Source of the DNA: Sphagnum magellanicum
Lineage: Eukaryota; Streptophyta; Sphagnopsida; Sphagnales; Sphagnaceae
Assembly: GCA_021904315.1 (NCBI GenBank)
Contig: CM038919.1
Location: 17,415,666 to 17,479,665 of the forward strand
Direction: 5' to 3'
DNA length: 64,000 nucleotides
Shown here: one piece after another, positions 11,925 through 24,099 of the stretch
Layout of the letters: the number at the start of each line of letters is the position of its first letter
Numbering within the stretch: position 1 is the first letter of the stretch
The notes under the pieces: generated by a model
Seen by the model: only the letters and a program-made list of their open reading frames with translations
Told to the model about the DNA's origin: nothing
Database searches by the model: none
Program-made: the position numbers and the translations under genes

Positions 11925-12295
11925 CATTTTAGGAATAAGAATTATTTGCATGTTAGGGGGGGGGGGGGAAGTTTGAGGTTTTATTTGGGTTTTGGTGGTT
12001 CCCACCATGTTCTCATTGTGTTCCCAACAAGTTTCCAAATATGCTCCCAATGTATTCCCCAAGTTCCCAATGTGTTTCCCCTCACAAAGGCCTCCAAACA
12101 TTTTAGGAATAAGAATTATTTGCATGTTAGGGGTTATTGAGATTTTATTTGGGTTTTGGTGGTTCCCACCATGTTCTCATTGTGTTCCTAACAGGTTCCC
12201 AATGGTTCTCAACAATGCTCCCAATATATTCCCAACAGGTTCCCAATGTGGTTCTTCTCCCCCCCCACCCCCCCCCCCCCAAGGGAGTCCAACAA
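11925..12295 (+). repeat. Tandem duplication, about 175-190 bp unit, two copies
   Basis: Both halves run from TTTTAGGAATAAGAATTATT through GGTGGTTCCCACCATG to a CCCAATGTATTCCC-like end. The first half carries a long G tract and the second ends in a C-rich tract. Open frames here arise from the duplication. Confidence 0.75.
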
Positions 12296-12299
12296 GTTT

Positions 12300-13005
12300 T
12301 AGAAGTGAATTGAATAATCATGATCTAAATTTGCATCCATCCAAAGATGCTCAACAAAACTAAAAATTAAGCCTAAATTTGTTAGCCCCCTTAGGGTGGG
12401 GGAGGGGGGGCCACCATCCACGAAAGTTTCAGGCATGTGGAGCTGACTTCGGGTATCCTTTTTTAAGGGATTTGTGAGGTGTGTGATATGAACCATTTTA
12501 TTTTAAGCGCAAACTTATGCATTCAAAGTGTGTAATGTGTAAATTATTTTTTGTTCTTGTGTTGTTGTTGTTTTTTTTTTTTTTTTTTTCCCCCCCCACA
12601 AAGGTCATCGGAACTGATGAAGTGGCCGGACTATTTATACAGTCTAGCCAGAACAGACCTGAGCAGGTGGTCTGGTAGCTTCTTTGGCATGGCATCGCAA
12701 GTGTATGTATGGCGACTGATCAGATTGACACTGCAAAACAAATTCTTTTTACCAAATTTGTTCCTTTCATGTTTTTTAGCCCGACTGCTTGCTTACCCAG
12801 GCTACAATCCCGGATTCGTCTCTCTCCAGTGGGGTTGTTATGTTGTTATTTTCACCATTCATCTGTTTCTTTTGGAGAAATGAGAAAGGAGACGAGGAAA
12901 CCAACTTTGATGCCGAGGAGGACCGACAATTGTTTTTGCCATCTTTGTATCATGTTTTTTGGCTTGTGCTTATAGCCTGGCTACAATTACGGAGTCTCTC
13001 CATTG
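12300..13005. other. Intergenic, no gene recognised
   Basis: Includes a T/C homopolymer tract at 12,570-12,596. The 110-residue frame at 12,551-12,883 begins in that tract and matches no family I know. Confidence 0.4.
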
Positions 13006-13500
13006 ATGGGCTATTTTAGCCATCCATTTTTTGTCCAGAATTTTTTTCCATTCACACGGAATTTTTTTCTTTCTCTCCATTGGGCTATTTCCATCCATTT
13101 TCATCCAGAATTTTTTTTCACTCACACAGGACAAGTTTTCTTTCTCTCCATTGGGCTATTTTAGCCATCCATTTTTGTCCAGAAATTTTTTCCATTCACA
13201 CGGAATTTTTTTTTCTTTCTCTCCATTGGGCTATTTCCATCCATTTTCATCCGGAATTTTTTTTGCACTCACATGGACAATTTTTCTTTCTCTCCATTGG
13301 GCTATTTTAGCCATCCACTTTTGTCGAGAAATTTTTTTCATTCACACGGACAATTTTTCTTTCTCTGCTGCATTAAGGGCTATTTTAGCCATCCATTTTT
13401 GTCCAGAAGGTTTTTTCATTCACACGGACAGTTTTTCTTTCTCTCCATTGGGCTATTTTTAGCCATCCGTTTTTTTTTTTGAAAAAACTTCTTTGTTCAC
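13006..13500 (+). repeat. Minisatellite, ~60 bp unit, about 8 copies
   Basis: The unit includes CTTTCTCTCCATTGGGCTAT, CATCCATTTT(T/C)GTCCAGAA and CATTCACACGGA. Copies alternate between a long form (with TTTTAGCC) and a short form (TTTCCATCC), so the ancestral amplified block was probably a dimer. Several overlapping open frames across it are repeat artefacts. Confidence 0.85.
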
Positions 13501-13647
13501 ACGGACAATTCGTCTGTGCAGCAACAAGAAGGTTCGGAGAGTCTAAAAAGGGGGTCACCGAGATTTGCCAACTAACCATTATCAACTGGCTCTTCACCCT
13601 ATAGAGCTGGGTACAGCTGGTGATTGTCTAACCAGAGTAATAAGAGT

Positions 13648-13666
13648 GGGGGGGGGGGGGGGGGGG
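13648..13666 (+). repeat. G homopolymer tract
   Basis: A run of about 18 G residues. No gene nearby. Confidence 0.8.
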
Positions 13667-13754
13667 CTGTGTGGTTTGTCCCACCAATGTTTGATCCTCA
13701 TGTAACTCACATGGTTTTCAATGCTTTCAAATTGGGCAATCTTTGCTTATAATT

Positions 13755-13774
13755 AGGGTTAGGGTTAGGGTTAG
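13755..13774 (+). repeat. Short (TTAGGG)n interstitial tract
   Basis: Three to four copies of TTAGGG (not TTTAGGG). This is a short interstitial telomere-like tract, different in unit from the TTTAGGG tracts elsewhere in the window. Confidence 0.7.
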
Positions 13775-13775
13775 T

Positions 13776-15285
13776 ATATGAAATCTAGCATGGCTTAGTG
13801 GTGATATGAACCCTCAATCAATTATTTGTAAAAAGCACTCGAGAATTATGAATCCTAAACACTACACCTAAATTGGCTTCATACTAAAAGAGCCCCATAT
13901 GCATGATAGTTCCCATATGAAAATCGAGAGATGGAATTCAAACACCACATTCTTGGCTTGGAGCCTTGGACCTTTTAGCCAAATTTCCCAAAGGACTTTA
14001 GTTTATAAGTTTTTGTTGAGATATTTTATTTATTTTGTTAATATAAATTTAAAAATAATTAATCTATGTTCCAAAAAATAGGTTCAAGCAATTTTTTGAG
14101 TTCCAAATATTTTTAATTAAATTTTTTGAAAATATTTATTTATCAGATAAATAATAAACAACAAGTTCGCATTCTTTAAATAGGTCAAAGTACCCTCAAA
14201 TAAATTTATTTTGCATACATCTATGAAAGAATTGTTAAATAATATGAACAAGTTTTGAATTATATTTCAATTTCATTTGGTTAAACTTCTTTGTGTTTTG
14301 GGGTAATTTCCATGGTTGGGACTAGTGATTTTTTTAACAAAAAAACTTGAATTTTTTTTGTCCTAATGTAAATCCAACGAATTTTGCTAAGTTTTTGAAA
14401 AAAAAAATCCAATCTTTTTATATCAAGTATTTTTTAAAAAATACCATGGTTGAAAGTCCTTGGGTTTGTCTTTCTAACAATATTATAAGTATAATGGAAA
14501 TTTACAAGGTATCACGGCAATAAATCAATTGTAATTATTTTATTGAGATGTGTCCCAACTCCTTAACAAATCTAGCCCAAATTTGGTGTATTGTGATTAA
14601 GTAATCTTTGTTTATCCATTTTGAACAACCTATTGGTGCTATTGATTTTTGTTTAGGATTGATTTCAAAACAATTTATTGTGTCCTACCAAATTCACAGA
14701 CTTATCAATGTTGCAACAATTTAAATATCAATGTTTAACCAAACATGTTTTGGATAATAGTTTTGGTCAAATTTTCTCATATGACAATTAAAATATTGGT
14801 GCAAATAAGTAAGAGCATATCCATCATTAGTCACCTTATAAACACACATAACAATGTTAGAATGTGAACCCTTTGCCAACCTTGCCATGAAAAGTGTCGT
14901 TTAAACAAAACAATCATCATCAACAACATGACAATTGGCCTTGAAGCCATGTGAAGCATAGTCATTGACTTGTTTTTGCATGCTCCAAATTTGCCATCAC
15001 CATGAAGCTCAAGGAGCTCTTCACCACATTTTTTACATGTGCATTTTTTCGTGTGTGTAAGGAGAGAAAGAATTGTTTACAAATGGAGAAAGAAATTGCT
15101 TGCTTAACTCAAAGAGAATCTTGATGATGCAATGGGGAGAAGTTGTTTCTACATGGAGGTTTGGGAGAACTTGCTCAAACCTTGGAAGATGAAAGACACA
15201 TGCATGGTGGTGGCAAGGTGGGGCACACTAAAAATTTGCCAAAAGAGGAAAAAAGCTTGGGTATGAACACATGTCTCTAGATTAT
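13776..15285. other. Intergenic, AT-rich, no gene recognised
   Basis: No frame over about 60 residues that looks coding. The right part (about 14,820-15,285) may be upstream sequence of Harbinger copy 2, but its edge could not be placed. Confidence 0.4.
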
Positions 15286-15289
15286 TTTG

Positions 15290-16860
15290 CTACTTCACCA
15301 TGCTTGATATAAGATGAGTTGTCAAATTTTTATTAGAATATTGTAAATTGTTTGTGGTTATGATTACTTTTTCATGCAAAGATGAGATTGCATAGGGAAA
15401 CTTGACTTGTTTTGAATCTAGAAATGCATTGTTACACTTCACATGCTTGCATATGAAAATAGGGTTGATGGAGTGGATGAATATTGCCAACTTGTTGAAA
15501 ATATGTGAATGGAATGCATGAAATAATTTGTGCATGATTGAGTTGCAACATTTCAGCCAAGGTAACTTCAAGAACTAATGACATTAATGTGCTAGATTGA
15601 TCACCAATGGTTGCGAACATGATAAATGGGGTAGGTAATGATTTGAAGTTCAAAGTGAATGGCAATGTCTATTTTTGATATTATCTATTGGTAGATGGTA
15701 TCTATCCTCCTACTTTGTGCAAACCATACATGAACCTCAACCTCAAGATGATAAGAGGTAGCACTTTGCAAAAATGTAGGAAAAATGTAAGAAATGATGT
15801 AAATATATATTTTGGGGTATTGTATCCTATATTCGCTATCATTCAAAATCCATGTAGGTTGTGGTAAATGGCTACAATTTTTTTATCTCATAATGTTTTG
15901 TGTGATTTTTCATAACATGATTATTGAAAATGAAGAAGACCAAAATTTGGAGCCATTGTTTGATGGAGAAAATGTAGCAAACTTGAGAAGAGGTTTGAAT
16001 TTTCAAACATACATGGAAAGCACACAAGAATTAAAGAATTTTCAATTCCATTATAATATGAGAATGGATTTGGTGGAACATTCATGGCCCAAAAAGGCTT
16101 ATGAAATAAAATTATGCATTGCTTCAATTTTGGTGTGTGAATTTTTGCACATTGTTATATTTTTGTATGTTTCAATTTTTTTTCCCATGGCTCTTGTTTT
16201 TTGTGAGCTTTCGACTATGGTTAGAATTCAAAAGTGCTTGTGTTTTCTTTTTGTAGGATTCAATGATGGTTAGAAGAAGAAAAGAAAGGTTGCATGTGTT
16301 TTTTCATCACATTCGAACATGGCCAAAATCAAAGGCTTTGGTGCAAAGGCTACAAGTTTTTTTCATTGGATTTAACAATGACCAAAAGAAAATAAGGAAA
16401 GGCTACATGTTTTTTTGTGGGATTTCGAGATGGCCAAAAGAATAGATGAAGAGGTTGTATGTTTTTTTCATGGGAATTAACTATGGCCAAAAGAAGCGAA
16501 GAAGAGGCTACAACTTTATTTCCTAGGATTTAACAATGGTTAAAAAGAAGAAGAATAATAATGGTTTTTCCAAGGATTTGGTGATGACTAAAAGAAGAGG
16601 CTCTAAATTGTTTTCCTTTGCAAACCTCTAAGGTAGTGACCAACATCATGCATCCATCACCAACCTTCATCACTCCTCTTAGAGCCCTACATCATGCACC
16701 AAGTTGCTAGGGCTGGTGTGAAATTTCATGGGGCCTTGCAACAAAATTGTGTTTTTCCTCACTAGCGGGTCATGTTTTCATAACAACCACTTTCAACAAA
16801 TGTAATTTTCTATTGTAATGGTTTTTAAAGCATGTTGGTGGAGATGCTATAAGTTGGATT
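15290..16860 (+). mobile_element. PIF/Harbinger DNA transposon remnant, copy 2
   Basis: Related to 2,040-4,720. About 15,400-15,560 parallels the N-terminal region, 15,600-15,680 gives SPMVANM and NGNVYF-like residues, and the frame at 15,812-16,110 contains FGVLYP, IIQNPCRLW and IIENEEDQNLEPLFDG, typical of the C-terminal end of the Harbinger DDE domain. The position of the last catalytic acid, Glu in copy 1 (DIEKCFGVL), is Asn here (DVNIYFGVL), and a large internal deletion removes the start of the core. The segment at 16,690-16,850 matches 4,550-4,715. It is non-functional. Copy 2 retains the C-terminal coding part better than copy 1. Confidence 0.7.
16256..16620 (+). repeat. Degenerate ~60 bp tandem repeat inside Harbinger copy 2
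   Basis: GGATTTAACAATGGCCAAAAG-like and AGGCTACATGTTTTTTTC-like blocks alternate about six times. It lies just 3' of the transposase remnant and is not obvious at the same place in copy 1, so it probably expanded after the copies parted. Confidence 0.7.
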
Positions 16861-19800
16861 TCTTGTTCAATTTCACATTTTATGGTGGTAAACACAAGTT
16901 GAACTCAATCACAAAAATAGGATGACCATTGAACTAAAATCTAAAACCTTTGATTAATACCAAACAAAAACTTGGTAAACAAGTTTAAAAAGAACCCAAA
17001 ACAATTTGTTTATTTGTTGTGATGGTGTCAATATGCATGACATCTTCAACTTTTTTTTCTTGGTAAATTTTTGTCAAAAAAAAAACTTAGAATTTTTTTT
17101 TTTGAAATGACATAATTTTGGAGGGTTTCAATTGGCAAAAGTGAGAAAAAATAGTAAAAATCATTGTATTTGGTTTATTCGACCAAAGTTGATCTAATAA
17201 ACCAATATAGAAAGGTCACACATGTCAAATGTAGTTCATGGAAAAGACATCAACCTTCACACCCATGATTCGGGATATTGTGAGTAGACCCTATTTTGTA
17301 TATTTGGCACTCATGTTTTAAGGTGACAAAAACCTTTGATTAAAGGTTTTGATGATATCATTATTGACACACTTGTAACCTTGTCCATAAAAAGAGACAC
17401 GACTTACAAAAATTTTATTTTAAAAATATTATATGAGACCAAGTATAGGATCCCATTATATTTATAAGGTAAAAATTGTAAAATTAATGTGTAGGGTAAG
17501 GTTTCACTAACATGGTATTACATTCTAGGAGCTGAGGCTCTAAGCTTGAGATTTATGATATAATGCCATGATAATATGGCCTTCCCTAATGTGAAGCACA
17601 AGGCAAGAAATTTAAAGTTTGGAGGTGGGTTTTTTTTATGTTGACAACTTACAACTACTTTGCAAGTGTATGAGACACCTTATGCCTATTAAGTAGGTGT
17701 AATCAATTTTCATTTTTCAAGAAGGCCTAGATTTAAGGTGTTTTTAATTTACACTAAAAACATTAGCAAATGTTTTATAGTTAAAATGAAGGAGCCATGT
17801 TATATTCAATTAGAATCTATAACTAACATGGGATTTTTTTAAATTAAAAAAAAAAATTGAACTAAAAGTAAAATTATGATGTGTTAAATTTAATATTTTC
17901 TATAAATTGAAACTTCTAGGAAAGTTTAAGTTTGAAAGCAATAATATATCAAGACATTAGAAAAATTGGGAAAAATGTTGGGGGATTATTAAATTAATTA
18001 TGTGTTTCAATGAATCACATTTTTCAAATTTACATATCTGGTAAGTGCATTAATATTAACATTTTACAACATCCTATTTTTTGTTATTTAGACATGTCCG
18101 TACGATTGTGACATTTGGCATGTTGCTTTTAATTTTCAACCATCTCTCATGGTTGTACACATGGTAAAATAGTGGATTCCATGGAGAAACCGAATAAAAT
18201 ACCCATTATGCACCATGTCTAGGATTTTTTGAAAAAGATATAAATATTTCAAATGTTCTACACCATGATGATTTTTATCACAAAATAGTCTTTCATCTTA
18301 TCTATATGTGTTTCATATGTGTTTAAGCTGCATGACATCCATGTGCAAAAAACTAAAAACCTATGAAAAATGAATTTTACAAGATTTACATTACCAAATC
18401 ACTGGATGAAATTTTTTTGATGTATTTTTGTAACGTAATATGCCCAACTTGTCCAAATGGGAATTACACCCAAATGGAAACATTCTTAAAACTTCCAAAT
18501 CTTGCTTTGAAATTAAGACATTTTGTTTTGATATGGCTTTGGAGGCTTGCAAATCTCAATAAACACGTTTGATTCAAATTACATTTGACACCAATTTTAT
18601 ATCTAGACCATTGAAAGCCTTCAAGGTTGTGCTACACTTTTCAATTAAAGATGATTTGCCTTTTTAAATTGCAATTTGCATGATCATGAATCTTTTGGAC
18701 ATTTTTGGTCACAACCTTCCAAAGTCTTCATAACTATAAAGAAAAACCTTTTTTTCTTCGTAATGCAAGCCCACACAACCTTATATCTCTCATTAGAATA
18801 TTTTCAACAACACCAAGACCATTAAAAATGAACATATTTTGACCCCTCAAACCTCCCTTTTACAAAATGAAATTGCTTGAGAATGTTGAGTGTCACATGA
18901 GAGCTTGAGAGCATGTTTCACTTTCTTTGGCATATCCCTTGTCTTGGTGTTATGGTTATCCGGTCTTTCTTTGTCATGTCCCAATGTTGGTTAAGTTGAT
19001 GTTTTTAGTGAATGTATGGCTTTTTAAAAATAAATTATTTTTTAAAATCTTAAATTATTTTTTTGTTTTATTCAAGCAAAGGATGTCTCTTGTCAACTAT
19101 TCTCACAAATGCAAAAGACTATGCAATTCAAATAATACTTGCTTCATTTGTTTTGAAACCTTTTCAAGGTGTATGCCTTAATTTGAAAATAACAATGAAG
19201 ATAATGTCCTCATGATTTGGCATTTAAAATAATAAAAATGATTATTTTTTAAGTGATATGGTTTGATGAGATAAGTAAAAATAATTTATTTACTTTATAT
19301 TAAGAAATAGGATTTAAAAAAGTTTTGTATGGGAAAGGAATGGTCTACATCCATATGTACAAGGATCCTATTCATTAATCTTTAATTAAACTATAATATT
19401 TAAAGCATGTCTTCGAGTTTATGATTATTTGGACATGGCTTTAAATAACATGGCCAACATTCGATTCCGAAAACATATTATTCAAAATATTGTGTATATT
19501 ACAAATTATGCTTGCTCAAAGTTATACCACAATCTATTTAAATACATTTTGGAGGGTGAAGAAGGTGAAAAGGGTGACAAATTATTCATCACCCATTGTT
19601 GCTTTCATTGAATATATGAAGGCTAGTATTATCACTTCCATTAAAGAAAATATACATGTATAAGCAAATTGTTAATTGTGGTTGAACTCTTTGGATCAAT
19701 AAATTTGGTTTGTTTTAAACACATGTTCACATTGTTTGTACTATTTGAGAATATATGAGCAAATTAAGTTCCTAGAATCGTAAATATGATTATTTTCATG

Positions 19801-20455
19801 ATGGAAGTATAATGTGAAGTTATTAATTATGAAATGAATTTCCCTTTGTGCACTTGGTGGGTAGCAAAGATAGGGATGTTTCAATGTGGTTTGGCCATTG
19901 TTTTGAATCATGGCATCAAAAATGATGAGATACATTCATGGAACTCATTTTAGTGCTTTTATGCAATAAGTTTGGCACAAGGTGTAGAAGGTTGGAATCA
20001 ATTCTTTTTGAAGGCATGAAAATATCATATCATTAGTAGAAAAGAAAGGTGTAAATATTGTGCAATGTGTGACTTTGAAAACAAAAAATAGTCAATTTTT
20101 TTGAAATAGTTTTGAAATATTAGTTCATGCAACAATGATTTTGACGTTGGTGATTCATTTAAATGGTAGTTGTGATTGCATAAATGGTTGTTGCATCAAG
20201 GCATAATATGGGTTTTGCATGGCAATAGATTTGGCCACTTTTGCATGTTGTTGCATGGAGGTTTTAAAAAGCATTGCACTTGTATATTCATGTTTTCCAT
20301 TCATGGAAGTTCAAATAGTGAGTAATTTGCAATTTGCATTGAATTGTTCCATATTGATTTTGAGGGGGTTGGGTTTCTAGGGTTTAAAATTTAGTTTTGT
20401 CCCATTATGTGTGTCAATTTGGGTATCCTTGTTGTGAGGGCTTTCAGTTCCAATC
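16861..20455. other. AT-rich intergenic, no gene recognised
   Basis: About 3.6 kb of AT-rich DNA with many A or T homopolymers. Frames of 60-84 residues show no known domains. I saw no LTR pair, foldback or tandem array. Confidence 0.4.
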
Positions 20456-20457
20456 TT

Positions 20458-20690
20458 GGGGTCCATGCAAGGGGCCATGTGAGGAAGTGGATTGGCATTA
20501 AGGAACAATGGGGAGTATAAAGATTGGTTGAGGTAGGGTTCAACTATGGGCCTACAAGGAATCACATTGGCATTAAGGAACAAAGGGAAGTAAGAGATTG
20601 GTTGATGTAAGGTTCCATTATGGGCCTACAAGGAATCACATGGGCACTAAGAAACAATAGGAGTATGAAGATTTGTTGATGTTAGTGTTC
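20458..20690 (+). repeat. Tandem repeat, ~75-80 bp unit, three copies
   Basis: The unit includes TTGGCATTAAGGAACAA, AGATTGGTTGA and GGGCCTACAAGGAATCACAT. Copies lie head to tail and differ at several positions. Confidence 0.75.
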
Positions 20691-21535
20691 TTTTTTTAGG
20701 AATTTTCTTTTGGAGCCATAGTGGCAACCATCCATAGAAAGATGTAGAAAAACTGGTGATCATCCATTGGAAGATTTAGTCAAATTTGGCTATAAATCAA
20801 ATATGAAATATAAAATTTTAATCATCTTTCTATATATTTGGCTACACATTGAAAACCAAATATAGGGATATGGTGATTTTTATTTTATTTTTTTCTCACT
20901 TCTAATGATTGAAAAGTGCTTAAAAAAAAACCCTTTAAATTTTCAAATTCTTGATTTTCAATTTCACTCTTTGGTGAAATTTCGCCAATATAAAAGAAGG
21001 CTAGTTGAGTTAGGGTTTAACTAGGGTTTTGGAGGAATCCTAGTTGCTTAAAGTAGGAGTTCAAATTCACAAGGCTCACAATATGCTCACGTGGGCATGC
21101 TTTTGAACAAGGGTTGTGATTGGATGAGAAGCATGGTAGGGGAGTGTGCTCAAAGGTGCCCAAGAAGTGGTTGGTTTCTAGAACTTGAAGAAGGTGGCAA
21201 GGTGGCCTTAATTTGGGCACCCATTGGTGGGACTTTCACAATTTCTGAAGGCACACTTGAAAGCTCTCCCTAGTTGATGATGTATCTTATCAAGAATAAT
21301 GACGAATTGACAATGGGTAGCTAGGGTGCCAAATTATGAAAAATATAATGGTGTGTGCCCTTCCAAATTTGTACCCTTGGGGCAAAAGAAAAAAAGAACA
21401 ATTTTTTTTGGCATTGTTGATAAGGATGAGTTTTGCCAAAAGAGGGTTCAATGCTTAATTAGGGTTACTAACACTGTAACAGCTAACTAATTACAAAAGA
21501 ATATCAAAATCTTAGCAAGTTTGACCTCTGAAGTA
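20691..21535. other. Intergenic, no gene recognised
   Basis: Small overlapping frames at 21,017-21,273 on both strands show no recognised domain. Confidence 0.4.
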
Positions 21536-21539
21536 TATA

Positions 21540-21886
21540 CGAACAAGGGGTGTGTCACACTTTGGCCTTTCATTAAAAATTATTTTAAGGCAAAAGAAGA
21601 ATTATGGAAACTCAAATATTTCACCATGCAAAAATATAATCTTCAAAAAATCCTCTTAAAAAAAACCAAAATCCTTCAAGATATTATAACTCTATAACTA
21701 ATCTCAAGTTTCAACACAAGTGAAAAATATCATGTTTCAAAAATCCTCATATAAAAATAGACCTATTTTTATTACCTAGTAGGGGCCACAATCCCTTAAG
21801 CTACTATACTCTATTATAATGAATCTAAACACAAAATCCTGGCAAACACTATGTCCTTGCCTTGGTAGGCAAGGCCAACAAAGTCT
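21540..21886 (-). repeat. Dispersed repeat R1, copy 2 (inverted relative to copy 1)
   Basis: Reverse complement of 1-335 with moderate divergence. Outside it the two loci do not match on the side that can be compared (the right of copy 1 against the left of copy 2). The other edge cannot be compared because copy 1 is cut by the window end. Confidence 0.75.
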
Positions 21887-23635
21887 TTATTGGAATTTGG
21901 GTTGCTTGGTTGGGAGTTGGGAGTTGGGACCATATCCTTCATGATATTTTCAGTGTACTTGCCGACAATTTGGAGTGAAGGTTTTGGCCTATTTGAAGAA
22001 GTACAAGTACAAATACTACTTTTTAACATGCCACTTTTTGTTTTTATGAAATGAGAAGATTGTGTGCATAATTACTACACTAGGATTTCATTCATGCCTT
22101 TGACACTTGAGTTTTGCTTTCAACTTTTTACACTAGGACTTCAGATTTTTTTATGTCGAAAAGAATCTCAAGACCAATGCGAAGTTTACTTACATTCGAT
22201 GAAGTTTGTCTTGAACATACTTTTTTTTAAAAAAAATCAAAAATTTAAGCAACCAAGACTTCTATTTATTTTGAAAATCTTAGAATGCTCAAAGGAAATG
22301 CTCATCTGAAAAAAAAGAAAGAACGTTGGTCATGCCGACAAAATTCAAGGCAATGATTTTTGCATAGCAATCAAGTTTGTGAGATCTTTTGTGTCTACTT
22401 AACATCTATTATCACTCATGGGTTTGCAAGGAAAAATGCCCGTAATGAGGACAACGTTTCTTTTTGCACTTGTAACATCCCAAAACTAACATAACCTATT
22501 GAACTAATTATTTTTTTCCCATTTACCTCTTTCCATGCTAAGCTCTTTCGAACATAATAATCTTTGAATTCTCTACATCAAATGCTTTTTCCTTTGCACT
22601 CACATTTCTAATGCTAAACTTGCTATTACTCCATTAACTTTGACAAAAGCATAACCCATGCCATGAAAGTCTAATTGAAATAGTATAATTGAGTAGGCAA
22701 AAAGTGCACATGTGCAATTTTTGAAAGGCCACAAAAGACTAAAAAAGAGATCAATTCACCCAAATCTATCATATGGAAAAAGCAACAACAAAACCGGAAA
22801 CAAACAAAAAAAAAAAACAAAAAAAAATCTCATCATTGAAAAAAATTAAAGAACCAAAACAAGAAGAGAAAGCCACAACATCAACAACAGAAACAAAGCA
22901 ACTCATTGTCTAATAGCTCTACCCCTTAAGGCAAACCAACAACAGATGGTCCATGAAGTTCACCACACATAATGAACTCAAAGTTCAATGTAACACCTGG
23001 TAAACATTCTTCAAATTTTGGGACCAAATGAAAACTACTTCATTGGGTATTTCCTCCTTCATACAGAGTGGTTTTTTTAGTGGTTTTTTTTTTTTGTTTT
23101 TTGGTGGGTATATTTTAATATTTTGAATAAATGGGATTACAAAGTGGGAGTATTTTTGCCTAGGAATTTTTTTTTTAAGGTAGCTTCAATTTGTTACAAA
23201 TGTTCAAAAAATATTATAGTGAATATAGAGCTTGAATGGTTTTCAAATAAAATTTGTTAGTAGAGCAATGTGCATGGTGGCGTTTAGAAGTCTCTTGATG
23301 GTTACAAGGGTGAATATGGAGCGTAGTGTTTACATGACCTAAGATGGGCATTTCAAATGTAGTGCAATAGTTGGATTGTTTAGGGTAAAAACCTTTTTCA
23401 TAAGTTAAGCATTTGTATATCCTTTCCTAAACATGAAATAATTCATTAAACATTTTGAGAATGTGCTACACTTGTACACATAGCATCCAACCTTAGCTAT
23501 GCATTCCAACTCAAAGAACCAAACTTATGCATACTTGAACATAAGTAAGGAGGTGTTATAAGTTATATATACTTAGGTATGGATAGGAATTGCTTTGAAA
23601 AATAATTATGAGTATGAACATGTAGAATGATGTTG
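21887..23635. other. Intergenic, no gene recognised
   Basis: AT-rich DNA with A/T homopolymers. No convincing frame, RNA gene or repeat structure. Confidence 0.4.
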
Positions 23636-23940
23636 AATCCATCCATTCATCCATCCATCCAAATCCATCTGGTCATTTACATATCATCCATTTTCAATCC
23701 ATCCATTCATTCCATCCCCTCAATTACATGCAAATCCATCCAACCATCCATCCAATCCATCAACCATTAGAACACCATCAAATCATCCATCCATTGCAAC
23801 CCATCCAATCATCCATCCATTTAGTCCACCCATCAATTCTTACAACCCATCCACGTCATCCATCCAAATTACTTACATCCCATCCATCCATCCATCCATT
23901 TAGTCCACCCATCAATTCTTACAACCCATCCATCCAATGG
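23636..23940 (+). repeat. (ATCC)n simple-repeat region
   Basis: Imperfect ATCC repeats interspersed with longer units. TTTAGTCCACCCATCAATTC appears twice, so part of the array was duplicated as a block. Confidence 0.85.
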
Positions 23941-23947
23941 CTAAAAA

Positions 23948-23979
23948 GGGGGGGATTTGGGGGGGGGGGGGGGGGGGGG
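23948..23979 (+). repeat. Long G tract (G-quadruplex candidate)
   Basis: Seven Gs, ATTT, then 21 uninterrupted Gs. It lies about 1.75 kb upstream of the bHLH start codon. Confidence 0.85.
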
Positions 23980-24099
23980 TGTGGGCTTGCCCAAAATCCG
24001 GCGTTCTTGCACAACCTTTAAATGTGTCAAAACGCGCTAAAATCTCCACTAAAATAGGGTGCCACCAAAAGTGGCCCCCACAATAGTAGTAAAGACCTA

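Noticed and set aside
13031-13482. Repeated FFHSHG-type proteins up to 143 residues
   Set aside because: By-product of a ~60 bp minisatellite.
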